Positions 8,520 through 16,751 are shown, counted from the first letter of the stretch. The stretch is DNA of 64,000 nucleotides from Lachnospiraceae bacterium (GCA_017479935.1 JAFVBO010000012.1:1-64000); one strand, 5' to 3'. Notes: a model not told the origin generated them from the letters alone. Made by a program: numbers and translations.

Positions 8520-10304
8520 TCATCTCACCTCACTAAAAGCACTTTCCGGAATCTGACTGCTGCCCGCCTGACAGCAGTGTTTGTCTCCTGTCTGGGAAAG
8601 GTAGATCTCACGGTAGATGGAGCAGCTTTCCAGCAGCTCTTGATGTGTTCCGCATCCAACCAGAGCTCCGTCGGACAGAACGAAAATCCGATCCGAGTGC
8701 ATGGCGGAGACCACACGCTGTGTGATGACAAGGCGGGTCCGCCCCGCCAGTTTCTCATTCAACGCCTTTCGCACCCTGGCTTCCGTCAGAAAATCCAGGG
8801 CTGAGAAGGAATCGTCGAACAGATAGATCGGAGCCTCCTTCAAAAGCGCCCGGGCAATGGCAAGGCGCTGCTTCTGTCCGCCGGAAATGTTGGTGGCAGC
8901 CGGATTAAGCAAAAAGGAAAGTCCTTCCGGCTGCTCCCTGAAAAAGTCTGCTATCTGGGCCAGTTCCAGCGCAGCCCACAGTTCCTCATCCGTTGCATCC
9001 GGCTTCCCCATGCGCAGATTAAACGCTACCGTACCGGCATACAGCATAGACTTCTGCGTGGCACAGCTTATGTTGGAACGGATATCCCGGGCGGAAAGAT
9101 CGGCGGAATCTACGCCGTCAAACGCCAGCTTCCCTTCGGTGGGGCGACGGAAAGCAAGCAGCAGCTCAGCTAAGGTAGTCTTTCCGGAACCGGTACCGCC
9201 GATCACCGAAACCCACTCTCCCGCACGGATGTGAAGGTTCACATCTACCAGGGCCGGCAACGAGCTTCCCGGATAAGTGTAGCTCACATGATCCAAGTCA
9301 ATGCTTCCGGAAAAGACCGCTCCGTCTGCCAAGCGGCTGTCCTCCAGGCCGGTCGATTCCGTAACCTGGCAGAGACGCCTGGCAGCCACCCTCACATGCG
9401 GCAGTCTGACAAGATCGTAGGATACGGAGATGATCGCTCCCAGAATGATGCTGATATACTGAATGATGGCGAAAATATCGCCGGCGGTAAGGCCGTTGCC
9501 CCTCTCCATACGGACGCCGCCCAGGTACACAATCAGAAGGGCCGCCACGTTCAGCACAAACGCCGCCATCGGATCAATAATCTCCATGCTGACATTGGCA
9601 CGGATCAGGTTGTCTGCCATCGTACGGGTGGCTTTCGTAATCGTCTCATGGGCTTTTTGCTCCTGGTCAAACGCCCGTATCACGCGGATTCCCCGGAGCC
9701 GCTCCCGCACCAGATCGTTCTGCTTGTCACAGTACTCATCCGCGACGTCCCACAGATGCTCGATCTTTTTGCTCATCAGCAGCACCACGCCGATCACCAG
9801 AGGCACGGCGCCTAAGATCACAAGGGCAAGGAAAACATCCTTTTGCAGACAGAGAATGAAACCGCCCAGGAACATCAGCGGAATGATCAGAATGCTTCCG
9901 CAGAGCATGGAAACGATCTCATTTAAAGTCGTTACGTCATGGCTGGACCGGGTTACCAGGTTGGACGTTCCAATGCGTCCCACCTCTTCCAGGGTCATGG
10001 CGTGCACCTTTTTAAACAGGGCGGAGCGCAGACTCCAGGTATAACCGGAGACGACATGATACACCACCCAGTACCCTCCTGCCACCGAAGCCAGGCTGAT
10101 CAGGGAAACGCCCAGCATTACCCCTGCCGTCTTGACAATATAGCCAAATGTGTCCGCCTCCGCCGCGCCATAAACGCCCTTATCCAGTACCTGCGACATA
10201 AGGGTGGGCAGCAGAAGATCACAGACCGCCGAAACCGCCATCAAAATGGTAGCCAGCGCAATCTTGCCCCTGTAGGGCTTCAAATAAGATAATAGTTCCC
10301 GCAA
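8520..10304 (-). CDS. ABC exporter half-transporter, ATP-binding/permease (degenerate-site partner)
   Basis: 594 residues with an exporter transmembrane domain followed by an ATPase domain. Walker A is GGTGSGKTT and the signature is the canonical ISGGQKQRLAIARA. Walker B reads IYLFDDSFSALD, so Asp replaces the catalytic Glu, and the H-loop His is Gln (ITQRVVS). That asymmetry is typical of heterodimeric exporters, in which one ATP site hydrolyses slowly. The start is TTG 10304, nine bases after TAGGAGGAAATG; no ATG fits the frame. It is first in a two-gene operon with a long 5' leader containing two terminator hairpins. Confidence 0.92.
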   Translation of the reverse strand: MRELLSYLKPYRGKIALATILMAVSAVCDLLLPTLMSQVLDKGVYGAAEADTFGYIVKTAGVMLGVSLISLASVAGGYWVVYHVVSGYTWSLRSALFKKVHAMTLEEVGRIGTSNLVTRSSHDVTTLNEIVSMLCGSILIIPLMFLGGFILCLQKDVFLALVILGAVPLVIGVVLLMSKKIEHLWDVADEYCDKQNDLVRERLRGIRVIRAFDQEQKAHETITKATRTMADNLIRANVSMEIIDPMAAFVLNVAALLIVYLGGVRMERGNGLTAGDIFAIIQYISIILGAIISVSYDLVRLPHVRVAARRLCQVTESTGLEDSRLADGAVFSGSIDLDHVSYTYPGSSLPALVDVNLHIRAGEWVSVIGGTGSGKTTLAELLLAFRRPTEGKLAFDGVDSADLSARDIRSNISCATQKSMLYAGTVAFNLRMGKPDATDEELWAALELAQIADFFREQPEGLSFLLNPAATNISGGQKQRLAIARALLKEAPIYLFDDSFSALDFLTEARVRKALNEKLAGRTRLVITQRVVSAMHSDRIFVLSDGALVGCGTHQELLESCSIYREIYLSQTGDKHCCQAGSSQIPESAFSEVR

Positions 10305-10419
10305 AATACATTTCCTCCTATATCCAGATCACAGGCAACAGCGCCAAAGGCGCAGCATGCGTATGCCTGGTACCTCCGTTTGGCAGTTCCTAAATCGTAC
10401 CGTACGGTCAGGCATAGAA

Positions 10420-10456
10420 AAAGGCACTTGTCTGCGCACAGCAAACAAATGCCTTT
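10420..10456 (-). terminator. Leader terminator 2 of the ABC exporter operon
   Basis: Twelve-base-pair stem AAAGGCATTTGT/ACAAGTGCCTTT (one G-T pair) running into TTCT on the minus strand, about 115 bases before the exporter start. Confidence 0.7.
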
Positions 10457-10590
10457 CGAAATGATTACATAGGACAGAGAATCCGGCACAAAGCAACACA
10501 TGCCGTTTTTGCGGCATGGAGCAAGGCAAAACCTGTCTCTTTGTAAACAGAAAAACGAAAAAAGTCATCTGAATCTGCGTACGCAAACAA

Positions 10591-10613
10591 AAAGGCCATT
10601 TACTATAGCCTTT
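10591..10613 (-). terminator. Leader terminator 1 of the ABC exporter operon
   Basis: AAAGGC/GCCTTT stem with an 11-base loop, followed on the minus strand by TTGTTTGC. It is weaker than terminator 2. Confidence 0.5.
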
Positions 10614-10754
10614 TCATCCCTACGATTGTGTGCAAAAACCGCGTATGGCTTTGCGCTTGACTCAACAATGACTTTTATCGATCATTTCTCTGTTACACCT
10701 TACAACGTAAACAACGTCCCTTTCCCTGTTTTCGTTTGGAATAAAATCTTAGCC

Positions 10755-10783
10755 ATTATAGCGTAACCATTTCTAGAATGCAA
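10755..10783 (-). promoter_or_regulatory. Promoter of the ABC exporter operon
   Basis: TTGCAT, 17 bases, TATAAT on the minus strand. Spacing and -10 box are consensus; start of transcription expected near 10748. Confidence 0.7.
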
Positions 10784-10839
10784 TACTTTTCAGAACAATT
10801 CCAGGGTTGTACTCAGGGTTGTTTCATGAACGCTACGAG

Positions 10840-11070
10840 ATTCAAGGCCTAAGACGGTGGAGAGTTTTCCGTCAGCTACAGGATCTTCGGGGAGTACCAC
10901 TAATGGCAACGGAGTGCCGCACAGTCGCCGGGGCACATTTCGGAACCCCGTCTGATGACGGTGTTCCTCAGGTACCCCTGAAATCGCGGTATCTGTAATA
11001 CCGCGATTTCGCGTCTGTGGAGCCCTTCGTTGCCATAAGTGGTACTATTCCCCTTGCTCCTACGTAGCTG
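10840..11070 (+). repeat. Large nested palindromic element, left part (split by the IS element)
   Basis: Shares AGGATCTTCGGGGAG, GGAACCCCGTCTGATGACGG and other blocks with the elements at 46233-46559 and 50849-51039. Inside are an arm pair around CCACTAATGGCAACG (right arm CGTTGCCATAAGTGG), a GGGGCAC/CCCC hairpin, and GAAATCGCGGTAT/ATACCGCGATTTC. The right arm stops at 11070 and resumes at about 12762 beyond the IS. Confidence 0.8.
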
Positions 11071-11163
11071 TTATGAAGTGCCCCTTGTCAAGAGGTAAAT
11101 TGTGCCACCCACAAACTTTTTTACCTCCCGATTTGCACATTGTTAATTGTCTGACAGCATATG

Positions 11164-11344
11164 GAAGGAGCTCTGATTTAACAGTTCCCGGCATTTGGCC
11201 ATTCTGTTATACGTGGATTGGTTACCAACAGGCTAATGGTTTCGCCGAGAGCTCTACGATCTGCTCGCGTGGATCACGGTTTCCCGCGCCAACATAGTTA
11301 CGACGCAGATAGCTCGAACCTTGAAGTGATCACAGCTCCTTCCA
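11164..11344 (-). ncRNA. Candidate bridge-type RNA of the IS element
   Basis: GGAAGGAGCT(C)TGAT at 11164-11178 is complementary to ATCACAGCTCCTTCC at 11330-11344 with one mismatch, closing a 181-base domain. IS110-family recombinases are known to use a structured bridge RNA of this size from the non-coding end, and in the IS1111 group that end lies downstream of the transposase gene, as here. Strand and boundaries are inferred from the transposase direction. Two more stems, at 11377-11409 (CAGGAATAAG...CTTATTCCTG) and 11435-11482 (TTGTCTGTCAA/TTGACAGACAA), lie between it and the gene. Confidence 0.45.
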
Positions 11345-11515
11345 AATACTGTCAGATATTGACTTGTTATGTTGGCAGGAATAAGCGCAGAATGCGCCTT
11401 ATTCCTGCTTGACTACCTTGGACATCTGGGACAGTTGTCTGTCAAAGGGCCGCTAAGCGGTTCATTTTACCCTTGACAGACAATTGGAACGGATGTATTC
11501 CATATTGCTCTATAC

Positions 11516-12649
11516 TTATGCTGTTTTGGTGCCAATATTATCAGTCATCATACCCCAAACAAAACACGCCAGTTCCCTGGCAACTGCTGCGACTGCCACG
11601 TTTTTCTTTTTGCCATGTCGGATGAAACGGTAGTATCGGCTTCTTAGCCTGGTGTTAGCTTTGTCAGCATAGGTGATGGTTTCTGCGCTGTTTCCTTGTT
11701 GCCTGGCTCTTAATTCCTTGGACTTATGACCAATTTTACCTTTGCATATCCCTGTGGCAGCCTCAATCAGAAGGGTTCGAAGATGTGTGTTTCCTGCCTT
11801 TGAAATCCCCGTTCGGATAATATGATTGCCGCTGGAAGTTTCGCCCGGAACAAGCCCGAGGAAAGATGCATAGATATTTCCTTTGACAAAACGCGTAAAA
11901 TCGCCAGTCTCCACGATCAGGGAAAGCGCCGTGTGTGTCTTGATTCCAAGGAAACAGTTCAGCTTTTTTACTTTTTCCTGATACTTGGCTTGTGCAGCCA
12001 ACTCCTCGATCCGGGCGTCATAACGTGCAATCTTGGTAGTATATTCTTCATAGCTGGCCAGATATTCATCCAGTGTTTCCCTCACCAGTGTCGGAAACTC
12101 AAGCTTTTTTAGCCAGACCATGTGCTTGCCGGTCCACTTAGTGCCCTCGTAATGATGACCATAACGGAGGCAAAGAGCGTTTGTCTGCTGCTTTATCCTC
12201 TTCAATGCCTCTTTGTGATCATCCCGCATCCGGATGTATTCTTTCACGGAGTTATCCTCCTCCGTCGGAACGTACACGCTGTGGTAGGCACCATTAGCCA
12301 GGCACTGAGCGATCAGCTTTGCATCTCTGGCATCCGTCTTAACGCGTTTTCCCTGCTGGGTCATCATGGTAGTCGGAGCCAGAATTACACACTTTATGCC
12401 AGCTCCTACAAGCTGATTATACAAAGAATACCCGAGGCAGCCTGCCTCATAACCGCATACAATGTCATAATCGTTGCAGATGCCAAGTTTCATCTTCATT
12501 TGTTCGATGAACAGGATAATGTTCTTATAGTCAGGTGCGACCTGTGCCGTCATAAGAACGCGATCTTCTTCGCCGATCATTGGTTCAACTGCGCAAATTG
12601 TGTAGTTTGTACTATGGACATCCAGACCGATTTTGATTATTCTATACAT
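11516..12649 (-). CDS. IS110-family transposase (DEDD recombinase)
   Basis: 377 residues from ATG 12649, preceded by GGAGGCCACTT. The N-terminal RuvC-like DEDD domain shows KIGLDVHSTNYTICA and KTDARDAKLIAQCL. The C-terminal transposase_20 domain shows LNCFLGIKTHTALSLI, GLVPGETSSGNH with the likely nucleophilic Ser, and TGISKAGNTHLRTLLIEAA. These are the two domains of IS110/IS1111/IS492 recombinases. Length is normal for a complete enzyme, and there are no frameshifts. The longer frame starting at 12748 adds residues unlike the family. Confidence 0.95.
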   Translation of the reverse strand: MYRIIKIGLDVHSTNYTICAVEPMIGEEDRVLMTAQVAPDYKNIILFIEQMKMKLGICNDYDIVCGYEAGCLGYSLYNQLVGAGIKCVILAPTTMMTQQGKRVKTDARDAKLIAQCLANGAYHSVYVPTEEDNSVKEYIRMRDDHKEALKRIKQQTNALCLRYGHHYEGTKWTGKHMVWLKKLEFPTLVRETLDEYLASYEEYTTKIARYDARIEELAAQAKYQEKVKKLNCFLGIKTHTALSLIVETGDFTRFVKGNIYASFLGLVPGETSSGNHIIRTGISKAGNTHLRTLLIEAATGICKGKIGHKSKELRARQQGNSAETITYADKANTRLRSRYYRFIRHGKKKNVAVAAVARELACFVWGMMTDNIGTKTA

Positions 12650-12758
12650 AAGTGGCCTCCTTTTGTGTGCGGTAAGTCCCGCTTGTATTTTGGTTTCATC
12701 ACCTACAAGTATACTGACAAATCCGCGAAAATGCAAATGTGAGGTCACTTCATATTAT

Positions 12759-12800
12759 CTGCCTAGAAATTCTTCTCCACCGTCTTAGGCCTTTCTTCAC
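12759..12800 (+). repeat. Large nested palindromic element, right part (beyond the IS)
   Basis: TCTCCACCGTCTTAGGCCTT is the reverse complement of the left part near 10843-10862 (AAGGCCTAAGACGGTGGAGA), so this is the detached right arm of the element that the IS interrupted. Confidence 0.75.
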
Positions 12801-12943
12801 CTGAAGCTGTATTCACAATCATCTGTCCAGGGAGCAGCGGTGTAAAGGCGGAGAGGATTTCCACAGGAGTTCCCTGAATAAATGACTGTCATGATCGAAA
12901 TAACGCATCAGGCCGCAACCTGCTAATAGGGATATTTTTTATC

Positions 12944-12972
12944 TTGACAAAGTACTGCTTTACCACTATACT
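12944..12972 (+). promoter_or_regulatory. Promoter of the Trp T-box and trpB2
   Basis: TTGACA, 17 bases, TATACT. It lies just upstream of the T-box leader. Confidence 0.8.
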
Positions 12973-12984
12973 GTAGAAAACCGT

Positions 12985-13311
12985 TGAAGAAGAGTAAGTA
13001 AGCTTTATCTCTTCCGTTACAGAGAGCTGCCGGCGGTGGAAAGGCAGTGCGGAACGTAAGGCTGAATGGACTTCCAAGGGCAATCGGAAATGATGAACAT
13101 CGTAATTCTTTAGCACATCTCCCAGACGCATCGTGCTGAAGAATTACCGAAAATCAGAGTATGGGCGCCGGAGCAGGACTCTCCGTTACGAAAAGTCGGC
13201 ATATGTCTGTATGCAGTAAGTGGGCGTTTCAAACGTCAAGCCGGGTGGCACCGCAGGTAGATGATCATCGACCCTGTCCCAGCAAATGCAACTGGGGCAG
13301 GGTCGTTTTGA
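12985..13311 (+). promoter_or_regulatory. T-box riboswitch, tryptophan type
   Basis: Stem I region with AGTAAG and an AGAGAGCTGCCGG AG-box, a specifier-loop-like GAATGGAC in which TGG (13067-13069) is a Trp codon, and the T-box core GGTGGCACCGC at 13244-13254. The terminator is CGACCCTGTCCC (13269-13280) paired with GGGGCAGGGTCG (13294-13305), then TTTTG. Uncharged tRNA-Trp should stabilise the antiterminator and switch on trpB2. The Trp codon agrees with the downstream gene. Confidence 0.92.
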
Positions 13312-13367
13312 TTCTTCCCCTTACGACAGCACAGGAAATGGCCCAACGGGCAGAAAAGGAGAACAAC

Positions 13368-14744
13368 ATGGCACAGAACAACGAAATCCCCTACAAGATC
13401 TATCTGGAAGAAAGCGAAATGCCGAAGGCGTGGTACAATGTCCGCGCGGATATGAAGAACAAGCCGGCGCCGCTTCTTAACCCAGGCACCTTACAGCCCA
13501 TGACCGCCGAAGAGCTTTCCGGCGTGTTCTGCGAGGAGTTAGTAAAGCAGGAGCTGGATAACGACACGCCGTTTGTCGAAATTCCGCAGGAAATCCGCGA
13601 TTTCTATAAGATGTATCGTCCGTCGCCGCTGGTGCGCGCCTACTGCCTGGAGAAGCAGCTGGGAACCCCCGCGAAGATTTACTATAAATTCGAAGGCAAC
13701 AACACGAGCGGCAGCCACAAGCTGAATTCCGCCATCGCCCAGGCTTACTACGCCAAGAACCAGGGCTTAAAAGGCGTCACCACCGAGACCGGCGCCGGTC
13801 AGTGGGGCACCGCGCTTTCCATGGCATGTGCTTACCTTGGGCTGGACTGCAAGGTCTACATGGTTAAGGTTTCCTACGAGCAGAAGCCGTTCCGCCGCGA
13901 AGTCATGCGCACCTACGGCGCGCAGGTGACCCCTTCCCCGTCCGAGACGACCGAAGTGGGCCGCCGCATCTTAGCCGCCCACCCCGGCACCACCGGTAGC
14001 CTTGGCTGCGCGATTTCCGAGGCCGTGGAGGACGCCGTGACGCATGAGGGATATCGTTACGTGTTAGGCAGCGTGCTGAACCAGGTTCTCCTTCACCAGT
14101 CCGTCATCGGCCTCGAGACCAAGATCGCGCTGGATAAATATGGCATCAAGCCCGACATGATCATCGGCTGCGCTGGCGGCGGCTCGAACCTCGGCGGCCT
14201 GATCTCCCCGTTCATGGGCGAGAAGCTTCGCGGCGAAGCGGACTACGACATCGTAGCCGTAGAGCCTGCCTCCTGCCCGAGCTTAACCCGCGGCGTCTAT
14301 GCCTACGATTTCTGCGACACCGGCATGGTTTGCCCGCTCGCCAAGATGTACACCTTAGGCTCCAACTTCATCCCGGCTCCGAACCACGCCGGCGGCCTGC
14401 GCTATCACGGCATGAGCAGCATCCTGTCCCAGCTGTACCACGATGGTTACATGCGCGCGGTTTCCGTACCGCAGACGGCCGTCTTTGAAGCAGCCGAACA
14501 GTTCGCCCGCGTTGAAGGCATCCTTCCGGCACCGGAAAGCTCCCACGCCATTCGCGTAGCCATCGACGAGGCCTTAAAGTGCAAGGAAACCGGCGAGGAG
14601 AAGACTATCGTCTTCGGCCTGACCGGCACCGGATACTTCGACCTGGTGGCTTACCAGAAGTTCCACGACGGACAGATGGATGACTATATTCCGACCGACG
14701 ATGAACTGAAGACCTACTTCGCGCAGCTGCCGAAGGTAGAGTAA
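13368..14744 (+). CDS. trpB: Tryptophan synthase beta chain, TrpB2-type
   Basis: 458 residues from ATG 13368 with AAAAGGAG upstream; upstream in-frame codons belong to the T-box. GSHKLNSA carries the PLP Schiff-base lysine, TTETGAGQWG and VKVSYEQKPFRR are typical TrpB2 blocks, and GCAGGGSNLGG binds the PLP phosphate. The enzyme joins indole (and L-serine) into L-tryptophan. TrpB2 proteins are longer than TrpB1 and often stand alone without trpA, as here, so indole salvage is plausible. Control by the Trp T-box directly upstream supports the role. Confidence 0.95.
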   Translation: MAQNNEIPYKIYLEESEMPKAWYNVRADMKNKPAPLLNPGTLQPMTAEELSGVFCEELVKQELDNDTPFVEIPQEIRDFYKMYRPSPLVRAYCLEKQLGTPAKIYYKFEGNNTSGSHKLNSAIAQAYYAKNQGLKGVTTETGAGQWGTALSMACAYLGLDCKVYMVKVSYEQKPFRREVMRTYGAQVTPSPSETTEVGRRILAAHPGTTGSLGCAISEAVEDAVTHEGYRYVLGSVLNQVLLHQSVIGLETKIALDKYGIKPDMIIGCAGGGSNLGGLISPFMGEKLRGEADYDIVAVEPASCPSLTRGVYAYDFCDTGMVCPLAKMYTLGSNFIPAPNHAGGLRYHGMSSILSQLYHDGYMRAVSVPQTAVFEAAEQFARVEGILPAPESSHAIRVAIDEALKCKETGEEKTIVFGLTGTGYFDLVAYQKFHDGQMDDYIPTDDELKTYFAQLPKVE

Positions 14745-14784
14745 AAAAGAGGACGAAGAAAAAAGGACGGACCTGCGTCATGGT

Positions 14785-14899
14785 TTCTGACAGGGGACGG
14801 ATCTGCGGGTGACAGGGGACGGGCCTGTGTCACATTTTTGCAAAAAATGTGACACAGGCCCGTCCCCTGTCACCCGCAGGCCCGTCCCCTGTCAGAAAT
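14785..14899. repeat. Long near-perfect REP-like palindrome between convergent genes
   Basis: Two arms of about 57 bases with only two or three mismatches meet at TTTTTGCAAAAAA near 14840. Each arm holds two copies of TGACAGGGGACGG. Such GACAGGGGACGG palindromes are scattered in many Firmicute genomes and are thought to be spread by IS200-like TnpA proteins. Here it would also serve as a bidirectional terminator for trpB2 and the esterase gene. Confidence 0.8.
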
Positions 14900-15678
14900 T
14901 ACACTTCAAATTCAAATAGATTGTTCAGCCACGTCTGCGCCAGCCCAACCCACTTCCGGCACTCAGGGTTCACGGCTTCCACTTCCCGGGTGCAGACCGA
15001 CTGCCCGTGGGGGCCGTGGGCGAAAATGTGCGCCTCGAAGGGCACGCCGTTTTTCTGAAGTTCCCGCATGAACAGCAGGCTGTTTTCCACCGGGACTGCT
15101 TCGTCTTCCACCGTGTGCCAGAGGAAGGTGGGCGGAACGTCCTTGCTTACGTGGCGTTCCAAAGACAGCTGCTCCCGGATGGCTTCATCCCCGCCCGACA
15201 CGAGATCGAATGTACCCTGGTGCGTGTGCTCATAGAGGGTGATCACCGGATAGGAAAGGAGCAGGGCGTTTGGCCTGGAAAGAGGCGAAATTCCCATCTC
15301 CGGATGGTTCCAGTATTCTGCCAGGCTGGCGGCTAAGTGCCCACCGGCGGAAAAGCCCATGACGGCGATTTTCTCCGGGTCAATATGCCACTCTTCTGCC
15401 CTTTCACGGACTGTCTTCACAACCTCGGCGAGCTCATGAAGCGGCTGGTAGTTTCCCGCTTTTTCATTCAGGGAATAGGTCATATGAAAGACCTGATAGC
15501 CGATGGCAGAAAACGCCAGGGCAGGCGGATCCGCCTCGCGGCGACTCACGTGATTATAGCCGCCGCCCGGGCAGATGATGAGCGCGGGGCGGACTTTATG
15601 GGCAATCAGGCGGTCGTGATCCTCATGAATGTATCCTGTCACAAAAGCTTCGTCAATTTGAAAATGTATGACATCCAT
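14899..15678 (-). CDS. Alpha/beta hydrolase, acetylesterase-like (BD-FAE family)
   Basis: 259 residues from ATG 15678 (TGGAGAATCTGAT upstream). The oxyanion motif CPGGGYNHVS, nucleophile GFSAGGH near residue 121, then WHTVEDEAVPVENS for the acid and HGPHGQS for the His form an alpha/beta-hydrolase triad. This family contains xylan and pectin acetylesterases and related short-chain ester hydrolases. No signal peptide, so it would act on imported oligosaccharides. Lying downstream of kduI and the GH genes, it most likely deacetylates pectin oligomers; the substrate is inferred from context. Confidence 0.85.
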   Translation of the reverse strand: MDVIHFQIDEAFVTGYIHEDHDRLIAHKVRPALIICPGGGYNHVSRREADPPALAFSAIGYQVFHMTYSLNEKAGNYQPLHELAEVVKTVRERAEEWHIDPEKIAVMGFSAGGHLAASLAEYWNHPEMGISPLSRPNALLLSYPVITLYEHTHQGTFDLVSGGDEAIREQLSLERHVSKDVPPTFLWHTVEDEAVPVENSLLFMRELQKNGVPFEAHIFAHGPHGQSVCTREVEAVNPECRKWVGLAQTWLNNLFEFEV

Positions 15679-15700
15679 ATCAGATTCTCCATAAAACAGA

Positions 15701-15811
15701 TGGGGCTGTCGCACAGCTCAGCTTGTAAAAGATGCGTCAAGAAATGCTAAAAAGGCAGTGCCGATTAGTATTTCTTGACGCTTTCTATACAGTACATGTG
15801 CGACAGCCCCA
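15701..15811 (-). terminator. Nested terminator-like hairpin after kduI
   Basis: Outer arms TGGGGCTGTCGCAC and GTGCGACAGCCCCA enclose a second stem GCGTCAAGAAAT/ATTTCTTGACGC. It fills the gap between kduI and the esterase. Confidence 0.65.
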
Positions 15812-15823
15812 AACAGCTTTTTC

Positions 15824-16666
15824 TTATCTCAGCTCCGTGGGAAGCAGGTTGTCCATGTCATCGAAGGCCTGGTTCTCGCCGCCCATGGCCCAGATGAAGG
15901 TGTAGCTCGCGGTGCCGCAGGCACTGTGGATGGACCAGGACGGGGAGATGACCGCGTCGTAGTTCTGCATCACGATGTTGCGGGTCTGCTGCGGCTGACC
16001 CATGAAGTGCATGGCGATGTTGTTCTCCGGAAGGTTGAAATACGTGTAAACCTCCATGCGGCGCTCATGCGTGTGGCAGGGCATGGTGTTCCAGACGCTG
16101 CCGGGAGCAAGCTGTGTTAAGCCCATGGAGAGCTGGCAGGTTTCCAGGACATCCGGATGGATGAACTGGTTGATTACGCGCTTGTTGGCGTTTTCTTCGC
16201 AGCCAGCCGGCTTCTTGTTCGCGTCCGCGAAGGACAGGAACATGGTCTTGCAGACCTTGTGAGCCGGGGTGGAGGCTAAGTAAAAGCGGGCGGGATTTTC
16301 CTTATCCTTGCTCGCGAAGGTGACTTCCTTCGTCTCCTTCGTGATGTACAGGCAGTCTTCAAAGCCCAGTTCATAGGTCACGCCGTCCGCCACGATGACG
16401 CCGGGGCCGCCTAAGTTAAAGACGCCTGCTTCGCGGCGCTCCAGGAAGTAATCGGTGCCAAAGTTGTGCCAGATGTCGATTCCCTTGTCGATCGGAACCA
16501 CTTCGTTTACGGGCATGATTCCCATGATGACCATGCGGTCCACGTGGGAATAGGTGGCCTGTACCGTGTCCGGCTGGTATAAATCGGTGATCAGAAACTC
16601 TTTTCTGAGTTCTTCGGTGGTATAGCGCTTAACATCGTTCGGACTTGCCGAGTAACGAATATCCAT
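15824..16666 (-). CDS. kduI: 5-dehydro-4-deoxy-D-glucuronate isomerase
   Basis: 280 residues from ATG 16666 behind AAGGAGGAACTT, matching the usual length of about 278. Family blocks include IRYSASPNDVKRYTTEELR at the start, GGPGVIVADG, the cupin Zn site in MPCHTHERRMEVY and SPSWSIHSACGT near the end. KduI converts 5-keto-4-deoxyuronate, released from unsaturated galacturonides, into 3-deoxy-D-glycero-2,5-hexodiulosonate on the way to KDG. It belongs with the GH105 and GH28 enzymes of this locus. A hairpin (16693-16727) separates it from the upstream ATPase gene. Confidence 0.97.
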   Translation of the reverse strand: MDIRYSASPNDVKRYTTEELRKEFLITDLYQPDTVQATYSHVDRMVIMGIMPVNEVVPIDKGIDIWHNFGTDYFLERREAGVFNLGGPGVIVADGVTYELGFEDCLYITKETKEVTFASKDKENPARFYLASTPAHKVCKTMFLSFADANKKPAGCEENANKRVINQFIHPDVLETCQLSMGLTQLAPGSVWNTMPCHTHERRMEVYTYFNLPENNIAMHFMGQPQQTRNIVMQNYDAVISPSWSIHSACGTASYTFIWAMGGENQAFDDMDNLLPTELR

Positions 16667-16692
16667 AAGTTCCTCCTTGTTTAGCTTTAAGA

Positions 16693-16727
16693 AACCGGCT
16701 TCCCGCCTCTCAGGCAGGAAGCCGGTT
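16693..16727 (-). terminator. Terminator-like hairpin between msmK-like gene and kduI
   Basis: AACCGGCTTCC/GGAAGCCGGTT stem running into TTCTT on the minus strand. It may make expression of kduI partial or separate. Confidence 0.65.
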
Positions 16728-16751
16728 ATATGCATATTAGTTATGTAGTCT

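Larger units (their letters stand above)
10305..10750 (-). promoter_or_regulatory. Structured, attenuator-like leader of the ABC exporter operon
   Basis: About 440 untranslated bases lie between the promoter at 10755-10783 and the TTG start. They hold two terminator-type hairpins (10591-10613 and 10420-10456). Between the second and the gene, ATGCCTG (10414-10408) pairs with CAGGCAT (10372-10366), enclosing an inner GGTAC/GTACC stem and a GGAGG. This fits transcription attenuation, by a riboswitch or an antibiotic-sensing leader, but no known class was recognised. Confidence 0.5.
11068..12761 (-). mobile_element. IS110-family (IS1111-like) insertion sequence
   Basis: Comparing the disrupted palindromic element with its copy at 46 kb places the insertion between ...TACGTAGCTG (ending 11070) and CCTAGAAATT (from 12762). 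The junctions share CTG. Near the ends, ATGAAGTG (11073-11080) and CACTTCAT (12746-12753) form subterminal inverted repeats, as in the IS1111 group. The element is about 1.69 kb, with one transposase gene and about 445 non-coding bases on its 3' side. The transposase is intact, so the element may be active. Confidence 0.8.

Noticed and set aside
10329..10586. 85-codon minus-strand leader ORF before the ABC exporter
   Set aside because: It runs through both the terminator hairpin and the structured segment and has no convincing ribosome site; a short regulatory peptide cannot be excluded.
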